A DNA stretch of 64,000 nt from Slackia sp. (GTDB lineage Bacteria > Actinomycetota > Coriobacteriia > Coriobacteriales > Eggerthellaceae), in assembly GCA_030527325.1 (NCBI GenBank), contig JAUNBA010000005.1:62001-126000 (forward strand). The letters are read 5' to 3'. The position numbers were made by a program, and so were the translations under genes. Shown here piece by piece: positions 50,056 to 62,110 of this stretch; within the stretch, counting starts at the first letter, position 1; each line of letters starts with the position of its first letter. The notes beneath the pieces are model-generated. The model was not told the DNA's origin and searched no databases. It was given only the letters and a program-made list of their open reading frames with translations.

Positions 50056-50248
50056 TGAGCGCGTGCGCGGCGTTTTCTTTCCATGTTCGCCCTCCTCGGG
50101 CGTTGTGTAGGTGGGGTGAAACGCACGAAAACATGATAGAATCCAAAAGATACTGCACAGGGAATCCGCCATGCGATTCCGCGGATGCAGCCGGGGTGCT
50201 TCCCCGATGACACGCAGCTTACGGGCAGCAGGCACGAAAGGGATACTA

Positions 50249-50716
50249 ATGGACGAAACAGGAGTTCTTGGACTTATCGAGGAGCTCTCCATTCTTCTCG
50301 AGGACTCCAAGCCGGCATTCGGCAAGGCTAATTACCGCCAGGTCGATATCGCGGCTGCTTTTGAAATAATGGACGAAATCCGCGATACGTTCCCGGGCGA
50401 ATTCGCCCAGGCTCGCCAGATCGTGCGCGAGCGTCAGAGCCTCATCGACGACGCCGAGGCGGAAAGCGCGCGTTTGATCGAGGATGCGCGCAGCCAGGCC
50501 ATGACGATCGCTTCCGAACAGGAAATCGTGCGCATCGCCCAGCAGCAGGCCGACACCATCATGGCCGACGCCCGCGAACTCGAACGTCAGACCCGCGCCG
50601 GTGCGGAAGACTACGCCGACGAAGTGTTCGGACACGTCGAGCAAAGCCTCGACACGCTGATCACGAGCGTGCGCCGCTGCCGCGACCGCCTGAACAACCA
50701 GGGCATAGGGCGCTAA
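50249..50716 (+). CDS. Small coiled-coil protein, possibly DivIVA-related
   Basis: 155 residues with an acidic, helical sequence. The N-terminal 'LIEELSILLEDSKPAFGKANYRQVDIAAAFEIMDEI' is followed by a coiled coil ('RQIVRERQSLIDDAEAESARLIEDARSQAMTIASEQEIV') and a helical tail. This pattern, common in actinobacteria beside coaD, resembles cell-division coiled-coil proteins, without the conserved DivIVA N-terminus. The ATG overlap TAATG couples it to the DUF177 gene. A 190-bp gap precedes it without a gene. Confidence 0.75.
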   Translation: MDETGVLGLIEELSILLEDSKPAFGKANYRQVDIAAAFEIMDEIRDTFPGEFAQARQIVRERQSLIDDAEAESARLIEDARSQAMTIASEQEIVRIAQQQADTIMADARELERQTRAGAEDYADEVFGHVEQSLDTLITSVRRCRDRLNNQGIGR

Positions 50717-51255
50717 TGGAGCGTCTCGTCCTCACGGTCCCCTCGCATCTTTTCTCGCCGGCTGAAACGGCGGTGTTCTCGGGTTCGTACGAACCCGAGT
50801 TGTTTTCGTGCGGTCCCGACGAGTATCGCACGGTCGGCGCGCTGCCGTATTGCGTGACGCTCACGAACGTCGGCGGCGCCATCTTGGTTTCGGGAAGCGT
50901 CACCGGGCGCCTGGTCACCTCGTGCAGCCGCTGCTTGGCCGATATGGAAGTCGAATTGAACGGCGAGGTCGAAGGCTACTTCATCATCGAAGGCGAGGGG
51001 GAGGCCCCCGACGACATGGATGAAGACGAATTCGACGTGCTTCCCGAATCGCACGAGATCGATCTCGAGTCGCTTCTCATGGCGGCCATCCTGGTCGATA
51101 TGCCCTTGATGCCGCTTTGCAAAGACGACTGCAAGGGCATCTGCTCCCAGTGCGGATCGGACCTCAACGAGGGGCCGTGCGGCTGCGTATCCGATGAGGT
51201 TCAGCTGGGGAAGAACAACCCGTTCGCCGCCTTGAAGGATTTGACGTTCGAATAG
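50716..51255 (+). CDS. DUF177/YceD family protein
   Basis: 179 residues. The family core 'SVTGRLVTSCSRCLADMEVELNGEVEGYFI' has the paired Cys of the YceD family, and the C-terminus adds 'CKDDCKGICSQCGSDLNEGPCGC', a cysteine cluster that could bind zinc. YceD-like genes precede rpmF-plsX in many bacteria and have been implicated in 23S rRNA maturation. The start overlaps the previous stop (TAATG). Confidence 0.9.
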   Translation: MERLVLTVPSHLFSPAETAVFSGSYEPELFSCGPDEYRTVGALPYCVTLTNVGGAILVSGSVTGRLVTSCSRCLADMEVELNGEVEGYFIIEGEGEAPDDMDEDEFDVLPESHEIDLESLLMAAILVDMPLMPLCKDDCKGICSQCGSDLNEGPCGCVSDEVQLGKNNPFAALKDLTFE

Positions 51256-51294
51256 CCTATCGTTCGGAAAACCTTTGAAGCTTTATTTCGAGTA

Positions 51295-51323
51295 TTGCGA
51301 AGCCTATGCGACTTTGCTATTAT
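51295..51323 (+). promoter_or_regulatory. rpmF promoter
   Basis: TTGCGA (51295-51300), 17-base spacer, TATTAT (51318-51323), with an extended TG before the -10. It lies 77 bases upstream of the rpmF start. Confidence 0.7.
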
Positions 51324-51400
51324 CTCGTTTCGTCTGATTTTATGGATGGAAACCGTTTCGGCCGATGACATCGGCCGGGGGAATAAGGAGATGGAAAACC

Positions 51401-51580
51401 ATGGCAGTGCCTAAGCAAAAGACCGGTCGTGCTCGCACCCATTCTCGTCGCAGCGCTAACAGCGTCATCGCTACGCCCGCTCGCTCCACGTGCCCGCAGT
51501 GCGGCGAAGTGAAGTTGCCTCATCGCGTGTGCGGCAACTGCGGCTACTACGGTAAGCGCGAGGTTCTCGAGACCGAGTAA
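51401..51580 (+). CDS. rpmF: Ribosomal protein bL32
   Basis: 59 residues of the 50S subunit. 'AVPKQKTGRARTHSRRSAN' and the zinc motif 'CPQCGEVKLPHRVCGNCGYY' identify it. ATG 51401 is used with AAGGAG upstream. It lies between DUF177 and plsX as in most Gram-positives. Confidence 0.97.
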   Translation: MAVPKQKTGRARTHSRRSANSVIATPARSTCPQCGEVKLPHRVCGNCGYYGKREVLETE

Positions 51581-51610
51581 CAGGAGCATTACAAGTTCCA
51601 GCATCCACAC

Positions 51611-51634
51611 ATTGCCGACTTGCGAGTCGGCAAT
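51611..51634 (+). terminator. Hairpin between rpmF and plsX
   Basis: ATTGCCGAC (51611-51619) pairs with GTCGGCAAT (51626-51634), with TTCGTG after. The tail is weak, so it may only partly stop rpmF transcripts before plsX. Confidence 0.45.
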
Positions 51635-51701
51635 TCGTGTATAAAGGGAGGTATCCGTTTTCCGGATACGCAAGCGTTATGTGAATATCGAAAGGAATCG
51701 T

Positions 51702-52697
51702 ATGCCGTACAGCGATACCGTCACCATCGCCGTTGACGCGATGGGCGGCGATCATGCGCCCGATGTCGTGCTCGAAGGGGTCGCGGCGGCTTTGAAGCAG
51801 GACGAAAGCATCTCGGTGCTGCTGACCGGCCCTGAAGAGGTGGTCGTGCCGTTTGCGCAGGCGCACGATCGCTGCGTTGCCCAGCCTGCCTCCGAGGTCA
51901 TCGGCATGGCCGAGCATCCCGCCCAGGCGGTGCGCAAGAAGAAGGATTCGTCCATCGTGGTCGGGTGTCGCGCCGTGAAGGAAGGTCGCGCCCAGGGCTT
52001 TTTCTCCGCAGGATCGACGGGTGCCTGTCTGGCTGCGGCCACGCTGGTCATCGGTCGTATCAAGGGTGTGCAGCGTCCGGCGCTGTGCAGCGTCATCCCT
52101 TCGCCGATCGCTCCCGTCGTCATGGCGGACATCGGGGCGAATGCCGATTGCAAGCCTGAGTATCTGGTGCAATTCGCTCGGATGGCCTCCATTTATGCCG
52201 AAAAAATCGTCGGGAAACGCAATCCGCGCGTCGCGCTGCTCAATATCGGCGAGGAAGACACCAAAGGCTCCCAGTTCGCTCAGCAGACGTTTTCGCTTAT
52301 GAAAGAGGGCGTCGAAGGCTTTGCGGGCAATGCCGAAGGCAACGATATCATCGCGGCGAAATTCGATGTCGTGGTGACCGATGGATTCACGGGCAACGTG
52401 GTGCTGAAGACCGTCGAAGGAACCGCCAAGGGTCTGTTCTCGGCTTTGAAGGAAACGTTGAATTCCTCGTTGAAGACCAAGATGGGAGCCGTGCTCGTGA
52501 AAAACGAGCTGAAGACGCTCAAGGACAGCATCAACGCCGACGCGTACGGCGGCGCTCCTTTGCTGGGCGTCAACGGCGTATGCCTGGTCGGTCACGGATC
52601 GAGCAATGCCGAAGCCATTAAAAACGGCGTGCTCGCATCGGCCGATATGGTGCGCAAGGATATCGCCGGTTCGATCGCCGAGGCGGTGGGCAAGTAG
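51702..52697 (+). CDS. plsX: Phosphate acyltransferase PlsX
   Basis: 331 residues making acyl-phosphate from acyl-ACP for phospholipid synthesis. 'IAVDAMGGDHAPDVVLEG' at the N-terminus, 'GFFSAGSTGACLAAATLVIGRIKGV' and 'VTDGFTGNVVLKTVEGTAKGL' are typical. The ATG at 51702 follows AAAGGAATC. The TAGTG overlap couples it to rnc. Confidence 0.97.
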   Translation: MPYSDTVTIAVDAMGGDHAPDVVLEGVAAALKQDESISVLLTGPEEVVVPFAQAHDRCVAQPASEVIGMAEHPAQAVRKKKDSSIVVGCRAVKEGRAQGFFSAGSTGACLAAATLVIGRIKGVQRPALCSVIPSPIAPVVMADIGANADCKPEYLVQFARMASIYAEKIVGKRNPRVALLNIGEEDTKGSQFAQQTFSLMKEGVEGFAGNAEGNDIIAAKFDVVVTDGFTGNVVLKTVEGTAKGLFSALKETLNSSLKTKMGAVLVKNELKTLKDSINADAYGGAPLLGVNGVCLVGHGSSNAEAIKNGVLASADMVRKDIAGSIAEAVGK

Positions 52698-53479
52698 TGG
52701 TGCATACCGAAGAGCAGCAAAGCAAGATCGAGGCGGCGCAGCGCATCCTCGGGTATGAGTTCAACGATCCCGAGATACTTCTGGCGGCCATCACGCATCC
52801 GTCGGCGACCGAGGGCATGGCGGTCAAGTTCAGCTATGAGCGCCTGGAATTCCTCGGCGACAGCATCCTTGGCGCCATCGTCGCCAATGCGGCGTTTCAC
52901 GAGTATCCCGAGTTGGACGAAGGCGGTCTGACGCGCATCAAAGTCGCGCTGGTTTCCGGCGCGAGCTTGTCGAGCGTTGCCGAAAAACTCGGTTTCGCCG
53001 ACGTGATCGTGTTCGGCTCCTCGGAGCGAGGTACGGGTCGGCGCGGGCTGCATTCCGCGCTCGAAAACGTATACGAGGCCGTCGTGGCCGCCTTGTTCCT
53101 CGACGCGGGCATTGCCGGCGCCCAGGCGTTCGTGCGTCGCACCCTTATTCCGCGCATGTCGGTCGATATGGCGCGCGAACCCGAAAATCCGAAGAGCGCT
53201 TTGCAGGAGAAACTGCAAGAAGAAGGCATCACGCCTACGTATAAGCTGGTCGAAACCCAGGGTCCCCCGCATGACCGCACCTTCGTGTCGCAGGTGTTCG
53301 CCGGCGTGAAGGCCCTTGCCAGCGGCATGGGCCGCACGAAGAAGGAAGCCGAGAGCCAGGCTGCGAAAACGGCTTTGGACGCGCTCGGGTTCTCCAAGAC
53401 GTCGAAAGCCGAGAAGGCGAAGGCCAAGCATGAGAAAAAGCTCGCCAAGGCCGATAAGAAAAGCAGCGTCAAGGGATAG
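52697..53479 (+). CDS. rnc: Ribonuclease III
   Basis: 260 residues cutting double-stranded RNA (rRNA processing, decay). The signature 'ERLEFLGDSILG' is at 48-59 and the dsRNA-binding domain ends in 'AESQAAKTALDALGF'. The basic Lys-rich tail ('KAEKAKAKHEKKLAKADKK') is longer than usual. The GTG start overlaps plsX by one base, and smc follows 3 bp after its stop. Confidence 0.97.
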   Translation: MVHTEEQQSKIEAAQRILGYEFNDPEILLAAITHPSATEGMAVKFSYERLEFLGDSILGAIVANAAFHEYPELDEGGLTRIKVALVSGASLSSVAEKLGFADVIVFGSSERGTGRRGLHSALENVYEAVVAALFLDAGIAGAQAFVRRTLIPRMSVDMAREPENPKSALQEKLQEEGITPTYKLVETQGPPHDRTFVSQVFAGVKALASGMGRTKKEAESQAAKTALDALGFSKTSKAEKAKAKHEKKLAKADKKSSVKG

Positions 53480-53482
53480 CGC

Positions 53483-56400
53483 ATGCGCCTGAAGTCGCTT
53501 GTTCTGAAGGGGTTCAAGTCGTTCGCCGATCGCACGGCGTTCGTCTTCGAGCCGGGCATGACGGCCATCGTAGGTCCGAACGGCTCAGGTAAATCGAATA
53601 TATCCGATGCGGTGCTGTGGGTCTTGGGCGAGCGCAATGCGAAGAATCTGCGCGGCCAGGCCATGGACGACGTGATATTCGCAGGGTCGGCCTCGCGCAA
53701 GCCGGTAGGCGTCGCCGAGGTCGACCTGGTTCTCGACAATGAGGACGGCACGTTGCCGGTCGATTTTTCGGAGGTGTGCCTGACCCGTCGCATGTACAAG
53801 ACGGGCGAGAGCGAATACCTGATCAACGGGTCCTCCGTGCGACGTATGGACATCATGGACATCCTTCATGACACGGGTCTCGGCTCGGGCGTGCGCTCCG
53901 TCATCGGCCAGGGCAATCTCGACGCCATTCTGACAAGCAGCCCGGAAGAGCGCTATGCGCTTGTAGAAGAGGCCGCAGGGGTCCTGAAGCACCGTCAGCG
54001 CAAGGAGCGTTCGGCGCGCAAGCTCGAAGCCCTCGATGGCCGGCTTGCGCGCGCCGCCGACGTCGCGCGCGAAATCGAACGCCAGTTGAAGCCCCTTGCG
54101 CGCAAGGCCGCGCGTGCAGAGGAGCATCGGGCGGTTTCCGAGGAGGCGGCATGTCTGGAATTGGCGCTCGCCGTCGACGACGTGCGCGTGCTTCAGCATT
54201 GTTGGGATGAGGTATGCGGGCGGGAGCGCGCGGCCTCCGATGAGCTTCGTGCCGCGCAGTCGGTCGATGCGGCCGCCGCATCCGAACTCGAGCGATTGCG
54301 CGATGCGCATGCCGCACGGGTCTTCGAGACGGCCGAAATCGAACGGCAATCGGGCCGTATGCGCGTGGCGCGCGAGCGCCTGGATTCCCTTTCGCGTCTG
54401 CTTCGGGAAAAAGAGCGCGCGGCCGACGATCGCCGCGCGGCGGCGCATGCGGCGCGCGAAGGACGCGTGCGAGACCTTGATTCTTTGCGCGCGGCATGCG
54501 AGCAGGGGGAAGCCGCCCTCGTCGTTTTGCGCGCCGATGCGGATGAGCGCGATCGGGAGCTGGGTGCGGCGCGGCATGCGCTCGAAGAGGCCTGCCGGGC
54601 GCGCGTCGCCGCCGATGCGTCTTTCGACGAATGCCGCCGACGCGGTCGTCTTTGCGCCGAAGCGCTCGAGACGGCCGCCGAACAGGGCGAAGCGGCGCGC
54701 GTCGCCGCATCCGAGTACATCGTTCTCCTTCGTTCGCTCGAAGAGCGCGCGACGTCTCTTGCGTGCGAGCTCGATAACGCGGCCGCCGAGCTCGCACGCC
54801 TCGAATCGGAGGCGCAGCGGACCTGTGCGGCGCTCGCCGAATTCGATGCCGATTTGGAACGCGCCACGTCGACCGTCGCGATGCGCGAGGCCGATGTCGT
54901 CGAGGCGCGCGCCGCCGTCGAAACCGCCCGCCTCGAATGCGAGCGGATGGCCGCGCGTATCGCGTCGCTGGAAGAATCCGAACGCGCATTCCGCGTATAC
55001 GACGACGCATCTGCCTGGATGGCCGAGCATGTGCGCGAATTCGACGCCGCCGCATGCTCGCTCGCTTCATGCGTGCGCGCTCCGAGCGATATCGAGCGCG
55101 TGGTGGAGCGTTTGCTTGCGCGCGATTTCGCCTCCTGGTGCGTCACCGATGCCCGACATGCCCGTTTGCTGTCCGAGGCGTTTTCTCGCGCGTGCGATCA
55201 GGGAAGCGCGCGCGTTTTGTTCGCGCCCGTCGCGCCGTCCGCCGCGCCGCAGCATACGGCGCGGCGTTTGATCGATCGCCTCGAGTATCCCGCGCATGCG
55301 GGCGGTCTGCTCGAGCATCTTATCGGCGACGTCGTGCTCGTCGATTCCCTCGACGAAGCATGGGAGGCGTGCGAAGGCGACGGGTCGGGGCGCTATCTCA
55401 CGCGCGACGGCGTCATGGTGGACGCGGGCGGCAGCGTGACGCTGTGCGGCGCCTGCGCGGAAGACGGCGTGTTGGCGTGCGTGCGCGAGTTGGCGTGTGC
55501 CCGCCGCGACGCCGCCCGCGCCCGCACCAGGCTCGTTTCGGTCGAAGAATCGCTTGTCGCTGCCGAGGATGCGCTCGGGTGCGCCCGCGCCTGCGCGCTC
55601 GAGGCGGAGCGCTCCTATGCGCGTTGCAAGGGGGTCTCGGAGGGCGCCGAGGAGCGCGTACGGGCTGCCGCGGGGCGCCTGCGCGCGCTCGAGGCCGCAC
55701 GCTCGTCTGCGGACGAACGCGTCGCCGCATCCATTCGTGAAGAGGAGCGCTTGCGGCAGGCGTGCGACGAAGCGCTCGAGAAAACCGCGGCGCTTAAAGG
55801 CGAGCGTGCGGCGCTCGAGGACGCGCTTGCCGCGTCGGATGACGAGCGGCATGCCGCATACGAAGAGGAGCGCCGCGCCCGGGAATCGGTCGCGCGGGCG
55901 GAATCGGCGCTGTCGGCTGCCACGCAGCGGTCGGCGTCGGCGCAGCGCGATTGCCGCGATGCGCGCCGCGATTACGAACGCGCCGCGCGATCGCAGGAGC
56001 GCGCGCAAGCCGCGGGCGCCGAAGCGGAAACGGCGCTCGCGCGCATGCGTCCCCTGATCGCGCGGATCGAAGAGCTGCGCTTTTCTGTCGAAGCGGCGCT
56101 CGAGAAGACGGAGGCGCGCCTTGCGTTCGCAGGGCAGGCCCGCGAACGGGACGAAGACCTTCTGAAGCGGGCGTTGTCTGCGCGCGACCGCGCGACCGCG
56201 CGGCTCGAGGCGGCGCGTCAAGCGTCGGGCGCGGTCGATGTCGACAAGGGAAAGCTCGAGGTTCGTATCAAGGCGGCCGTCGAGCAGCTCGTCGCCCACG
56301 GCGATGTCGATCTCGAATCGGCGCTCGAAATCCCTCCTCCTGCCGATCGTGCCGCTGCCGAACAGCGGCTCGCGTCTTTGCGCGCGCGGCTGAAGGCTTT

Positions 56401-57004
56401 GGGGTCGGTCGATCCCGATGCGGCGCGCGAGTACGAAGCGCTCAAGGAGCGCTACGATTTCGTCGCGGCGCAGATGGGGGATATCGAGGAGGCGGTCCAG
56501 TCGCTTCGTCGCGTCGCTACGGCGCTCGACGAGCGCATGCAGGAGCGTTTCGATGAAACGTTCGGGCTGGTGAACGAACGCTTCGCGCGCATCTTCGAGC
56601 AGTTGTTCCCAGGTGGCTCCGCATGGTTGAGCCTCATCGATTCGGAGGGATCGGGGCGCGCGGGCATCGAGGTGCATGCGCAGCCGAAAGGCAAGCGCAT
56701 CGCCAAGATGACGCTGATGAGCGGCGGGGAGAAGTCGCTTGTGGCCATTGCACTGCTGTTCGCCGTGCACGGCGTGCGCCGTGTGCCGTTCTATCTTCTC
56801 GACGAGGTGGAGGCGGCGCTTGACGACAGCAACCTGCGCCGACTGCTGGCGTATCTCGAAACGCTGCGCGATCGAACGCAGGTGATCATGATCACCCATC
56901 AGCGCCGCACGATGGAGATGGCCGACGTGCTCTACGGCGTCTCGATGCACGCCGATGGCGTCACCAGGGCGGTATCGCAGCGTCTCGGCCGCCAAGACGT
57001 CTGA
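53483..57004 (+). CDS. smc: Chromosome partition protein SMC
   Basis: 1,173 residues, the condensin ATPase. Walker A 'GPNGSGKSN' is at 31-39. Long coiled-coil arms flank a hinge near residues 520-660 (containing 'GRYLTRDGVMVDAGGS'). The ABC signature 'LMSGGEKSLVAIALLFAVHG' lies near 1078 with Walker B 'FYLLDEVEAALDD'. ScpA and ScpB are not in the window. It is collinear with rnc and ftsY. Confidence 0.98.
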   Translation: MRLKSLVLKGFKSFADRTAFVFEPGMTAIVGPNGSGKSNISDAVLWVLGERNAKNLRGQAMDDVIFAGSASRKPVGVAEVDLVLDNEDGTLPVDFSEVCLTRRMYKTGESEYLINGSSVRRMDIMDILHDTGLGSGVRSVIGQGNLDAILTSSPEERYALVEEAAGVLKHRQRKERSARKLEALDGRLARAADVAREIERQLKPLARKAARAEEHRAVSEEAACLELALAVDDVRVLQHCWDEVCGRERAASDELRAAQSVDAAAASELERLRDAHAARVFETAEIERQSGRMRVARERLDSLSRLLREKERAADDRRAAAHAAREGRVRDLDSLRAACEQGEAALVVLRADADERDRELGAARHALEEACRARVAADASFDECRRRGRLCAEALETAAEQGEAARVAASEYIVLLRSLEERATSLACELDNAAAELARLESEAQRTCAALAEFDADLERATSTVAMREADVVEARAAVETARLECERMAARIASLEESERAFRVYDDASAWMAEHVREFDAAACSLASCVRAPSDIERVVERLLARDFASWCVTDARHARLLSEAFSRACDQGSARVLFAPVAPSAAPQHTARRLIDRLEYPAHAGGLLEHLIGDVVLVDSLDEAWEACEGDGSGRYLTRDGVMVDAGGSVTLCGACAEDGVLACVRELACARRDAARARTRLVSVEESLVAAEDALGCARACALEAERSYARCKGVSEGAEERVRAAAGRLRALEAARSSADERVAASIREEERLRQACDEALEKTAALKGERAALEDALAASDDERHAAYEEERRARESVARAESALSAATQRSASAQRDCRDARRDYERAARSQERAQAAGAEAETALARMRPLIARIEELRFSVEAALEKTEARLAFAGQARERDEDLLKRALSARDRATARLEAARQASGAVDVDKGKLEVRIKAAVEQLVAHGDVDLESALEIPPPADRAAAEQRLASLRARLKALGSVDPDAAREYEALKERYDFVAAQMGDIEEAVQSLRRVATALDERMQERFDETFGLVNERFARIFEQLFPGGSAWLSLIDSEGSGRAGIEVHAQPKGKRIAKMTLMSGGEKSLVAIALLFAVHGVRRVPFYLLDEVEAALDDSNLRRLLAYLETLRDRTQVIMITHQRRTMEMADVLYGVSMHADGVTRAVSQRLGRQDV

Positions 57005-57075
57005 CGGAGGCTTTACGCTATCATGGCAACGGCGCCGCCGCGCCATGTTCGAAACGATTTGAAAGGGGTCCTGCC

Positions 57076-58011
57076 ATGGGATTCTTCAGCCGTATAAGCG
57101 AAGGGCTCGCGCGTTCGCGCGAGAAATTCACCGAGCGCATGAACGTTCTGCTCGATCGCGGCCCCGATCTGGATGACGAATTCTGGGACGGTCTCGAGGA
57201 GACGTTGATTCTGGCCGATATCGGCGGCGCCGCCGCGAGCGAAATCGTCGAGGATTTGCGCGATACGGCGACGCGCAAGGCGCTGCCTGACGCTTATGCC
57301 GTGCTCGACCTGCTCAACGATCGCATGGCGGAGGCGTTCGCCGAAGGCGCCGAGGCGGTGTTCGGCGGAGATCCTGCATGCGTGCTGTTCGTGGGCATCA
57401 ACGGCGCGGGCAAGACGACCACGGTGGGCAAGCTGGCCAAAGAGGCCTCCGATGCCGGCCGCACGGTCATTTTGGGAAGCGCCGATACGTTTCGCGCCGC
57501 CGCCGTCGAGCAGCTCGAGGAGTGGGCGCGCCGCGCGGACGTCGAGATATGCACGCGCGAACGCGGCAGCGACCCTGCCAGCGTATGCTACGACACGATA
57601 GAGCGCGCCGAGCGTCTCGGCGCCGATCTGGTGCTCATCGATACGGCGGGCCGTCTGCATACTTCGGCCGATCTGATGCGCGAGCTCGAAAAGGTCGTCA
57701 ACGTGGTCCGCAAGCGCTCGAAGCTGCCGGTGTACACGGTGCTGGTGATCGATGCCACCACCGGACAGAACGGCCTTTCCCAGGCAAGGGAATTCGATCG
57801 CGCGCTCGATCTCGACGGCGTGATCGTCACCAAACTCGACGGAACGGCCAAAGGAGGTATCGCGCTGGCGGTCAGCCACGAGCTCGCATTGCCGGTCCTT
57901 AAGATCGGCGTCGGCGAGGGGTTGGACGACCTGCGTGATTTCGATCCCCGCGCATTCACCCGCGCCTTCGTGGGAGAGTTCGACGCCCGCGAGCATCGCG
58001 CGGATGCCTAG
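57076..58011 (+). CDS. ftsY: Signal recognition particle receptor FtsY
   Basis: A 311-residue SRP GTPase at the membrane. The N domain is about 1-95. The G1 loop is 'GINGAGKTTTVGKLAKEA' at 107-124, G3 'DTAGRLHTSADLM', 'TKLDGTAKGGIA' G4. The acidic A domain found in some FtsY is absent, as in many Gram-positives. The ATG follows GAAAGGGG. It forms the SRP pair with ffh downstream. Confidence 0.97.
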   Translation: MGFFSRISEGLARSREKFTERMNVLLDRGPDLDDEFWDGLEETLILADIGGAAASEIVEDLRDTATRKALPDAYAVLDLLNDRMAEAFAEGAEAVFGGDPACVLFVGINGAGKTTTVGKLAKEASDAGRTVILGSADTFRAAAVEQLEEWARRADVEICTRERGSDPASVCYDTIERAERLGADLVLIDTAGRLHTSADLMRELEKVVNVVRKRSKLPVYTVLVIDATTGQNGLSQAREFDRALDLDGVIVTKLDGTAKGGIALAVSHELALPVLKIGVGEGLDDLRDFDPRAFTRAFVGEFDAREHRADA

Positions 58012-58109
58012 CGTTTCGGACGTTTTTGCCGCGCCGCCGCACGCACGCGTCGGCGCGCACGGCGCAGCGTCGCGCGCGTGCGGCGCATCGATCCAAAGGA
58101 GTCCTATTC

Positions 58110-60694
<2,585 letters not shown>

Positions 60695-60703
60695 CATTCG
60701 CAT

Positions 60704-60768
60704 GCGCCGCCTTTCGGGGCGGCGCCTTGTTTGACCCCGAAGAAGCCGAGCCCTGCGTTCGGCTTCTT
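60704..60768 (+). terminator. Two hairpins between gap and pgk
   Basis: The first: GCGCCGCC (60704-60711) with GGCGGCGC (60718-60725), then TTGTTT. The second: AAGAAGCCGA (60740-60749) with TCGGCTTCTT (60759-60768), both perfect. They could reduce read-through or protect the gap 3' end. Confidence 0.5.
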
Positions 60769-60836
60769 ACGCATATGCCGCCGCGCGCCTGCGGGCCGGA
60801 TGCGGCATGGCGACGAAGATTTCGAAGGAGGACCGA

Positions 60837-62024
60837 ATGTCCGAAATCAAGACCATCGAGGGCGTCGATGTGCGCGGCAAACGCGTCATCGTCCGCGTCG
60901 ATTTCAACGTGCCCGTCAAAGACGGAGTCGTCGGCGATGACACGCGCATCCGCGCGGCGCTGCCCACGATCGAATATCTCGTTTCCGGCGGCGCGAAAGT
61001 CATTCTGATGAGCCATCTCGGCCGCCCTGCAGGCGACGGGTTCGATGAGAAATTCACGCTCGCGCCCGCTGCGCGCCGTCTTGCCGAGCTGATCGACGCC
61101 CCGGTGGCATTCGCTTCCGATACCGTCGGCGCCGACGCGCGCGCCAAGGCGGCCGCGCTCGCGGACGGCTGCGTTCTTCTGCTCGAGAACCTCCGCTTCG
61201 ACGCGCGCGAGAAGAAAAACGATCCCGCATTCTGCGAGGAACTCGCGTCGCTGGCCGATCTGTATGTCAACGATGCGTTCGGCACCGCGCATCGTGCGCA
61301 CGCTTCGACCGCAGGCGTCGCGTCGCTTCTGCCTGCGTATGCGGGATTCCTTCTGGCGGGAGAGGTCGAGACGCTTTCCGACATGCTCGATGCGCCGCGC
61401 CGTCCCTTCGTCGCCATCTTGGGCGGATCCAAGGTGTCCGACAAAGTGGGCGTGATCGACGCCTTGATCGGCAAGGCCGATACGATCATCGTCGGCGGCG
61501 GCATGTGCTTCACGTTCCTGCTCGCGCAGGGCAAGACGGTCGGAACGTCGCTTAAAGAGGACGACTGGGTCGTGCGCGCGGGCGAAATGATCGATAAGGC
61601 CGCCGCAGCGGGTGTGAAGCTGCTGCTTCCCGTCGATGTGAAAGTCGCCGACGCTTTCGCGGAGGATGCCGCGACGCGCATCTGCTCGGTCGACGCTATT
61701 CCTTGCGACATGATGGGCTTGGATATCGGACCCGAGACCGAGAAGCTGTACGCGCAGGCCATCGCCGAAGGGTCGACGGTGTTCTGGAACGGTCCTATGG
61801 GCGTCTTCGAAATGCAGGCTTTCGAGCACGGCACCCGCGCTGTCGCCGAGGCGGTCGCGGCCAATAAAGAGGCGGCCACGATCATCGGCGGCGGCGATAG
61901 CGTGGCCGCGGTGAACAAGTTCGCCCTCGCCGACGAGATGACGTTCATCTCCACGGGCGGCGGCGCATCGATGGAGTTGGTCGAAGGCAAGGTCCTTCCC
62001 GGCGTCGCCGCGCTTCGTTCGTAA
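60837..62024 (+). CDS. pgk: Phosphoglycerate kinase
   Basis: 395 residues transferring the phosphoryl group of 1,3-bisphosphoglycerate to ADP. The signature 'RVIVRVDFNVPVKDG' and 'ILMSHLGRPAGDG' are near the N-terminus; 'AILGGSKVSDKVGVIDAL', 'FWNGPMGVFE' and 'ATIIGGGDSVAAV' near the C-terminus. ATG 60837 is behind GAAGGAGGACC. It is second in the glycolytic run. Confidence 0.98.
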   Translation: MSEIKTIEGVDVRGKRVIVRVDFNVPVKDGVVGDDTRIRAALPTIEYLVSGGAKVILMSHLGRPAGDGFDEKFTLAPAARRLAELIDAPVAFASDTVGADARAKAAALADGCVLLLENLRFDAREKKNDPAFCEELASLADLYVNDAFGTAHRAHASTAGVASLLPAYAGFLLAGEVETLSDMLDAPRRPFVAILGGSKVSDKVGVIDALIGKADTIIVGGGMCFTFLLAQGKTVGTSLKEDDWVVRAGEMIDKAAAAGVKLLLPVDVKVADAFAEDAATRICSVDAIPCDMMGLDIGPETEKLYAQAIAEGSTVFWNGPMGVFEMQAFEHGTRAVAEAVAANKEAATIIGGGDSVAAVNKFALADEMTFISTGGGASMELVEGKVLPGVAALRS

Positions 62025-62058
62025 GCGCCGCGCTGCGGCCCCGTCGGTTCGAAGTCCG

Positions 62059-62092
62059 GGGGCGAAGCGCGCGGCGCATCGCGTTTCGCCCC
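62059..62092 (+). other. Hairpin between pgk and tpiA
   Basis: A stem of 13 bp with one mismatch (GGGGCGAAGCGCG with CGCGTTTCGCCCC) lies between the two genes, without a T-tract. It may be a processing or stability element. Confidence 0.35.
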
Positions 62093-62110
62093 GGTATCAA
62101 GGAGGTTCTC

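Noticed and set aside
55067-57046. A 659-codon reverse open frame inside smc
   Set aside because: Antisense shadow of a highly biased GC-rich gene; composition is low complexity and there is no family-like motif.
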